From positions 1-17,720 of the forward strand of contig JBAZHT010000037.1 in NCBI GenBank assembly GCA_041652255.1: a stretch of DNA of 17,720 bases. The letters are read 5' to 3'. Shown piece after piece: positions 15,073 to 17,720 of the stretch. This stretch comes from DMER64 sp041652255. Its GTDB lineage: Bacteria; Bacteroidota; Bacteroidia; Bacteroidales; UBA932. The first letter of the stretch is position 1. Every line of letters begins with the position of its first letter. The translations under genes were made by a program, and so were the position numbers. The notes under the pieces were generated by a model. That model was not told where the DNA came from. It was given only the letters and a program-made list of their open reading frames with translations, and did no database searches.

Positions 15073-15104
15073 TTTGCAAAGATATAAATTTTGTACTATA
15101 TTTG
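15073..15104 (+). promoter_or_regulatory. Bacteroides-type promoter for the lipoprotein gene
   Basis: TTTG (15073-15076), 20 nt, then TATATTTG (15097-15104) is a full match to the Bacteroidota TTTG-N19-21-TAnnTTTG promoter. The leader before the ATG at 15170 would be about 60 nt. Confidence 0.65.
15077..15084 (-). promoter_or_regulatory. -7 box for the sigma-54 activator gene
   Basis: The minus strand reads TATCTTTG (TAnnTTTG). It ends only 6 nt before the ATG at 15071, predicting a leaderless or nearly leaderless mRNA. There is no spaced TTG upstream. It directly abuts the -33 box of the divergent promoter. Confidence 0.45.
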
Positions 15105-15169
15105 TAAGCTGTTCCACATACTGACAGAAGAGATATTGTACGTATAATACCAATAATAAAATTCTAATT

Positions 15170-16819
15170 ATGAAAAAATCTTTATTGCGCTTTCTGGGCA
15201 TTGCAGCTTTTGGTGTGATGCTTATGGCTTGTAACAACCCCAAGGACATGGTTAAATACGCCGATGACGTTGAAAAATCATGTACTCCCGAGCTACTTGA
15301 GGTGATTGCCGATAAAATCGATGTTAGTTACACATTGAAATTCCCCGAAGGATATTTCCATCCCAAAGCAATGCTGGAAGTTACTCCCGTATTGGTTTAT
15401 GAAGGGGGAGAAGCTGCTGCTCCCGCACTCAGGCTCCAGGGAGAAAAAGTACTGGATAATTACAACGTGATTCCCGTAGCGGGAGATCAGATCCAGCACA
15501 AGATCCAATTTGATTATGTGAAAGGCATGGAGAAATCCTACCTGGAACTCAGGGGCGCTGTTCTTTATAACGACAATGTCTGGGAACTGCCGGTTGCTTA
15601 TAAAATTGCCGATGGTGCCAACATTACCTACAAATGGGTTGAACTTCACGGAGAACCCGTTTTCATGCCTGATAATTATCAGAAGATCCTAAACGAAGTG
15701 GAAGAGGCCAACATTATGTATGCCAAAAACTCCGCCCAGGTTCGTGCCCGTGAACTTACCAAAGAAGACATTAAAGGATTTCAGGAATTCCTGAAAAACC
15801 TTCCGGCCGATGAAAGAAGGAGCATTACAGGAACCGATATCGTTGCATATGCATCTCCCGAAGGCCCGGTAGACTTCAATGAGAAACTTTCCGAAAACCG
15901 TATGAAGAGTGCCGAAAAAGCATTTGGGAAGATCACCGACAAATTACCCACGGAAGGTCCTCTGAACCTGAAGACCAAAGGAGAAGACTGGGAAGGATTC
16001 CAGGAGCTGGTTAGCAAAACTGATCTGGGTGACAAAGAATTGATCCTGCGTGTTTTATCCATGTACTCAGACCCCGTGATTCGTGAACGTGAGATCCGGA
16101 ACATGTCGGCTGTTTACAAAACCCTTGAAGAGAAAATATTACCCGAATTGCGCCGTGCACGTCTGATTGCCAACGTTGAGTTTGTAAACTATTCCGATGA
16201 GGAATTAATTGAGATGACTGCCAACAATATGGATGCCATGAATGAAGAAGCCTTGTTGTATGCAGCCACCCTGACTAACGATAACGATACCAAGATCGCA
16301 CTGTACAAAAAAGCAGTAGATAAATGCAATTCCGCCAGAGGCCGTAACAACCTGGCCGTTGCTTACATTAATGCAAACAAAGTGAATGAAGCCGCTTCTG
16401 CCCTTGCCCAATGCGATGCTTCCAACCCCATCGTAGCCAATAACCTGGGTGTTATTGAAATGCGTAAAGGCAACTTTGACAAAGCTTATGATCTGTTTGC
16501 AAAATCAGGATGTAAAACAGCCAAATGCAACCAGGGAGCCATTGATATTCTGAACGGAAAGTACAAAGAAGCTTTGGCAAAACTGGATGGCGAAAAACAC
16601 ATGAATGCAGCCCTGGCCCAATTGCTTAATGGCAACCTGAACAAAGCTGAAGAAGCTTTATCAGAATGTGTTTGCATGAAAACCACCTATCTTAAAGCAG
16701 TTATTGCCGCCCGTCGCGGACAAGCCTCTAAAGTAAATGAGTTGATGGAAGAAATCAACAAAGTTCCTGCTTTTGCTAAAAAAGCTGCTAAAGACATAGA
16801 ATTTGCTAAATACCGTTAA
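15170..16819 (+). CDS. Lipoprotein with OmpA-like segment and C-terminal TPR-like repeats
   Basis: The product has 549 residues. The lipoprotein signal ends LMAC with the acceptor C21. Residues 40-165 look beta-rich. Residues 186-250 recall an OmpA-type peptidoglycan-binding domain: ITGTDIVAYASPEG (219-232) followed by FNEKLSENRMKSAEKAF. A segment GEDWEGFQELV (271-281), then IREREIRNMSAVYKTLEEKILPELRRA (304-330), continues the type seen in OmpA-family proteins of Bacteroidota. From about 375 on there are short TPR-like helix pairs (NNLAVAYINANKVNEAASAL, NNLGVIEMRKGNFDKAYDLF, LLNGNLNKAEEAL). Likely an outer-membrane-anchored periplasmic protein; precise role unknown. It has its own strong promoter and terminator, and four 20-bp repeats in the 3' untranslated part. 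Confidence 0.8.
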   Translation: MKKSLLRFLGIAAFGVMLMACNNPKDMVKYADDVEKSCTPELLEVIADKIDVSYTLKFPEGYFHPKAMLEVTPVLVYEGGEAAAPALRLQGEKVLDNYNVIPVAGDQIQHKIQFDYVKGMEKSYLELRGAVLYNDNVWELPVAYKIADGANITYKWVELHGEPVFMPDNYQKILNEVEEANIMYAKNSAQVRARELTKEDIKGFQEFLKNLPADERRSITGTDIVAYASPEGPVDFNEKLSENRMKSAEKAFGKITDKLPTEGPLNLKTKGEDWEGFQELVSKTDLGDKELILRVLSMYSDPVIREREIRNMSAVYKTLEEKILPELRRARLIANVEFVNYSDEELIEMTANNMDAMNEEALLYAATLTNDNDTKIALYKKAVDKCNSARGRNNLAVAYINANKVNEAASALAQCDASNPIVANNLGVIEMRKGNFDKAYDLFAKSGCKTAKCNQGAIDILNGKYKEALAKLDGEKHMNAALAQLLNGNLNKAEEALSECVCMKTTYLKAVIAARRGQASKVNELMEEINKVPAFAKKAAKDIEFAKYR

Positions 16820-16823
16820 ACCC

Positions 16824-16903
16824 TTTTAACCTCTCACCTTACATTTTAACCTCTCACCTTACATTTTAACCTCTCACCTTACATTTTAACCTCTCACCTT
16901 ACA
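16824..16903 (+). repeat. Four perfect tandem 20-bp repeats in the 3' untranslated region
   Basis: TTTTAACCTCTCACCTTACA is repeated four times with no difference (16824, 16844, 16864, 16884). It begins 5 nt after the lipoprotein stop and ends 3 nt before the terminator stem. The plus-strand unit has no G, so the transcript part cannot fold on itself by G-C pairs. Confidence 0.98.
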
Positions 16904-16906
16904 GAG

Positions 16907-16940
16907 AAGAGGATGGCCGCAGTGGTCATCCTCTTTTTTT
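16907..16940 (+). terminator. Strong intrinsic terminator
   Basis: The arms AAGAGGATGGCC (16907-16918) and GGTCATCCTCTT (16924-16935) pair over 12 positions with one G-U, around a 5-nt loop GCAGT. A T tract runs to 16940. It ends the lipoprotein transcript. Confidence 0.93.
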
Positions 16941-16957
16941 CCCCATAACAACTTCTT

Positions 16958-17069
16958 GCTGTGGGTCTTCTTTCCTATCCGGCCCCTGACAGCTGTGGGT
17001 CTTCTTTCCCTCCCGGCCCTTGACAGCTGCGGGTCTTCTTTCCCACCCGGCCCCTGACAGCTGCGGGTC
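16958..17069. repeat. 34-bp tandem repeat, 3.3 copies
   Basis: Units start at 16958, 16992 and 17026, with a 10-bp partial at 17060. The shared core is GCTGYGGGTCTTCTTTCC, then a variable 2-3 nt and CCGGCCCYTGACA. Units differ at a few positions. The period is not a multiple of three, so it is unlikely to be coding. Confidence 0.93.
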
Positions 17070-17119
17070 GAACCTCAAACAGGCGGAAGCGGCTAAAACG
17101 CATTTGACTTAGGAAGTCC

Positions 17120-17148
17120 CTGGCGCAAGAAGGCGCTGGTGCAAGAAG
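17120..17148. repeat. 16-bp spaced repeat pair
   Basis: CTGGCGCAAGAAG (17120-17132) recurs as CTGGTGCAAGAAG (17136-17148), one substitution in 13. Confidence 0.75.
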
Positions 17149-17170
17149 TCCCACCTCTTTGATAGGGTAG

Positions 17171-17240
17171 TCGCTGTACCATAAAGAACGGGAATTACTC
17201 ATAATAAGCCTAGGCTCCCCTTATCGTTTGGTAACAGCGA
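17171..17240. repeat. Long inverted repeat with inner palindrome
   Basis: TCGCTGTACC (17171-17180) and GGTAACAGCGA (17230-17240) are inverted copies apart from one missing base. The 49-nt interior contains the palindrome AGCCTAGGCT (17207-17216). Confidence 0.6.
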
Positions 17241-17336
17241 CCTGAAAATGGAGCAGCTCAAGACATCACAACTTATTGCGGTCATGTATCTTGGAGTACT
17301 TCTTTTCAAACAACAGACCAGGGGCCTTCAATGTGG

Positions 17337-17358
17337 TGCGCAAAATGCATTTTGCGCA
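17337..17358. repeat. Perfect 22-bp palindrome
   Basis: TGCGCAAAATG is immediately followed by its exact reverse complement. A further short hairpin (GCAGC TTC GCTGC, 17369-17381) and outer arms TGGTGC (17334-17339)/GCACCA (17380-17385) enclose or flank it. Confidence 0.9.
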
Positions 17359-17419
17359 TTGATAAGGCGCAGCTTCGCTGCACCAAATTGATTTGCGACA
17401 GCTTGGCAGGACGAATTGG

Positions 17420-17704
17420 AAAAAAGCCCCCGGTTCATCCTCAAAAAGGGGCTTCCATGAGGATGGATCGGCAAAAAACCCCGGTTCATCCTCAAAAAGG
17501 GGCTTCCATGAGGATGGATCGGCAAAAAACCCCGGTTCATCCTCAAAAAGGGGCTTCCATGAGGATGGATCGGCAAAAAACCTCGGTTCATCCTCAAAAA
17601 GGAGCTTCTATGAGGATGGATCGGCAAAAAACCCCGGTTCATCCTCAAAAAGGGGCTTCCATGAGGATGGATCGGCAAAAAACCCCGGTTCATCCTCAAA
17701 AAGG
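17420..17704 (+). repeat. 51-bp tandem hairpin array, nearly six copies
   Basis: Units start at 17420, 17471, 17522, 17573, 17624 and 17675. The last keeps about 30 bp before it diverges. Units 2, 3 and 5 look identical; unit 4 has three transitions; unit 1 differs at its left edge. Each complete unit holds CCGGTTCATCCTC and GAGGATGGATCGG around a 16-nt loop. These pair over 13 positions on the plus strand with two G-U pairs. Hairpins are separated by CAAAAAAC-type spacers. The period is a multiple of three and the minus strand has an open 17-residue repeat frame, so coding cannot be fully excluded. Confidence 0.93.
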
Positions 17705-17720
17705 GCAGATTTTCTACCTG

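Larger units (their letters stand above)
16941..17720. other. Repeat-rich region without a convincing gene
   Basis: No frame here shows a recognisable domain. Candidate frames run through the repeats and change with them. The stretch holds a 34-bp tandem repeat, a 16-bp repeat pair, a long inverted repeat, a 22-bp palindrome and a 51-bp hairpin array, listed separately. A 47-codon plus-strand frame at 17248-17391 (MEQLKTSQLIAVMYLGV...) is the only non-repetitive one, but it crosses the palindrome and has no supporting features. Confidence 0.7.

Noticed and set aside
16824..16903. 20-bp repeats as a CRISPR array
   Set aside because: Units are directly adjacent with no spacers and no cas genes are nearby.
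16975..17202. 75-codon minus-strand frame (MSNSRSLWYSDY...)
   Set aside because: A third of it is the 34-bp repeat read in changing frames, and the rest has no recognisable domain or promoter box.
17287..17300. Promoter driving the 51-bp array (TATCTTGG)
   Set aside because: One mismatch in the -7 box and no TTG at 19-21 nt upstream.
17248..17391. 47-codon plus-strand frame (MEQLKTSQLIAVMYLGV...)
   Set aside because: It runs through the 22-bp palindrome and the following hairpin, has no promoter at proper spacing and no family I recognise. Kept only as a mention under the repeat region.

Overview
The window looks like a chromosomal segment of a Bacteroidota genome, most likely Bacteroidales. 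The evidence is a GldH-type lipoprotein next to a RicT/PSP1 protein, a Bacteroidota-style LptE, SecG and sigma-54-activator cluster, an outer-membrane beta-barrel protein ending in Phe, and promoter boxes of the Bacteroides type (TAnnTTTG, in two cases with TTG or TTTG 20 nt upstream). I cannot assign a genus. Gene density is high up to about 16.8 kb. Many neighbouring genes overlap or abut.

Layout. (1) 1-1034, minus: start of an M16-family peptidase-like secreted protein that lacks the catalytic segment and runs off the left edge. (2) 1130-5335, plus: a tight chain of a secreted TPR protein, holB (clamp-loader delta'), ricT, gldH and trmB, with overlaps of 10, 20 and 14 nt. (3) 5277-8442, minus: sdaA, trxA, an outer-membrane beta-barrel protein and a long-chain polyprenyl diphosphate synthase. 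The last gene overlaps trmB tail to tail by 59 bp. (4) 8585-11072, plus: an envelope-stress-like module, PspC protein / PadR repressor / larger PspC membrane protein, with a clean inverted repeat in its promoter. (5) 11074-15071, minus: a receiver-less sigma-54 activator, lptE, a TPR-like protein, secG and kbl, almost without gaps. (6) 15170-16819, plus: a lipoprotein with an OmpA-like segment and C-terminal TPR-like repeats, driven by a textbook promoter and followed by a strong terminator. (7) 16820-17720: no convincing gene, but four unrelated tandem repeat families (20, 34, 16 and 51 bp) and several inverted repeats.

How the genes fit together. The chain at 1.1-5.3 kb is housekeeping (replication, RicT, tRNA m7G46). 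The two envelope loci are the PadR/PspC module and the sigma-54 activator/lptE/secG operon; both concern envelope homeostasis and protein or LPS export. sdaA and kbl belong to serine, glycine and threonine catabolism. The polyprenyl synthase probably makes a menaquinone side chain or a similar long isoprenoid.

The most unusual parts are the 51-bp hairpin array at the right edge, whose pairing is better on the plus strand than on the minus strand; the four perfect 20-bp G-free repeats between a stop codon and a terminator; the PadR/PspC module with its candidate operator; the 18-bp duplication that holds the stop codons of two convergent genes; and the M16 protein with its catalytic region missing. 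All functional statements rest on reading motifs by eye, with no database search.
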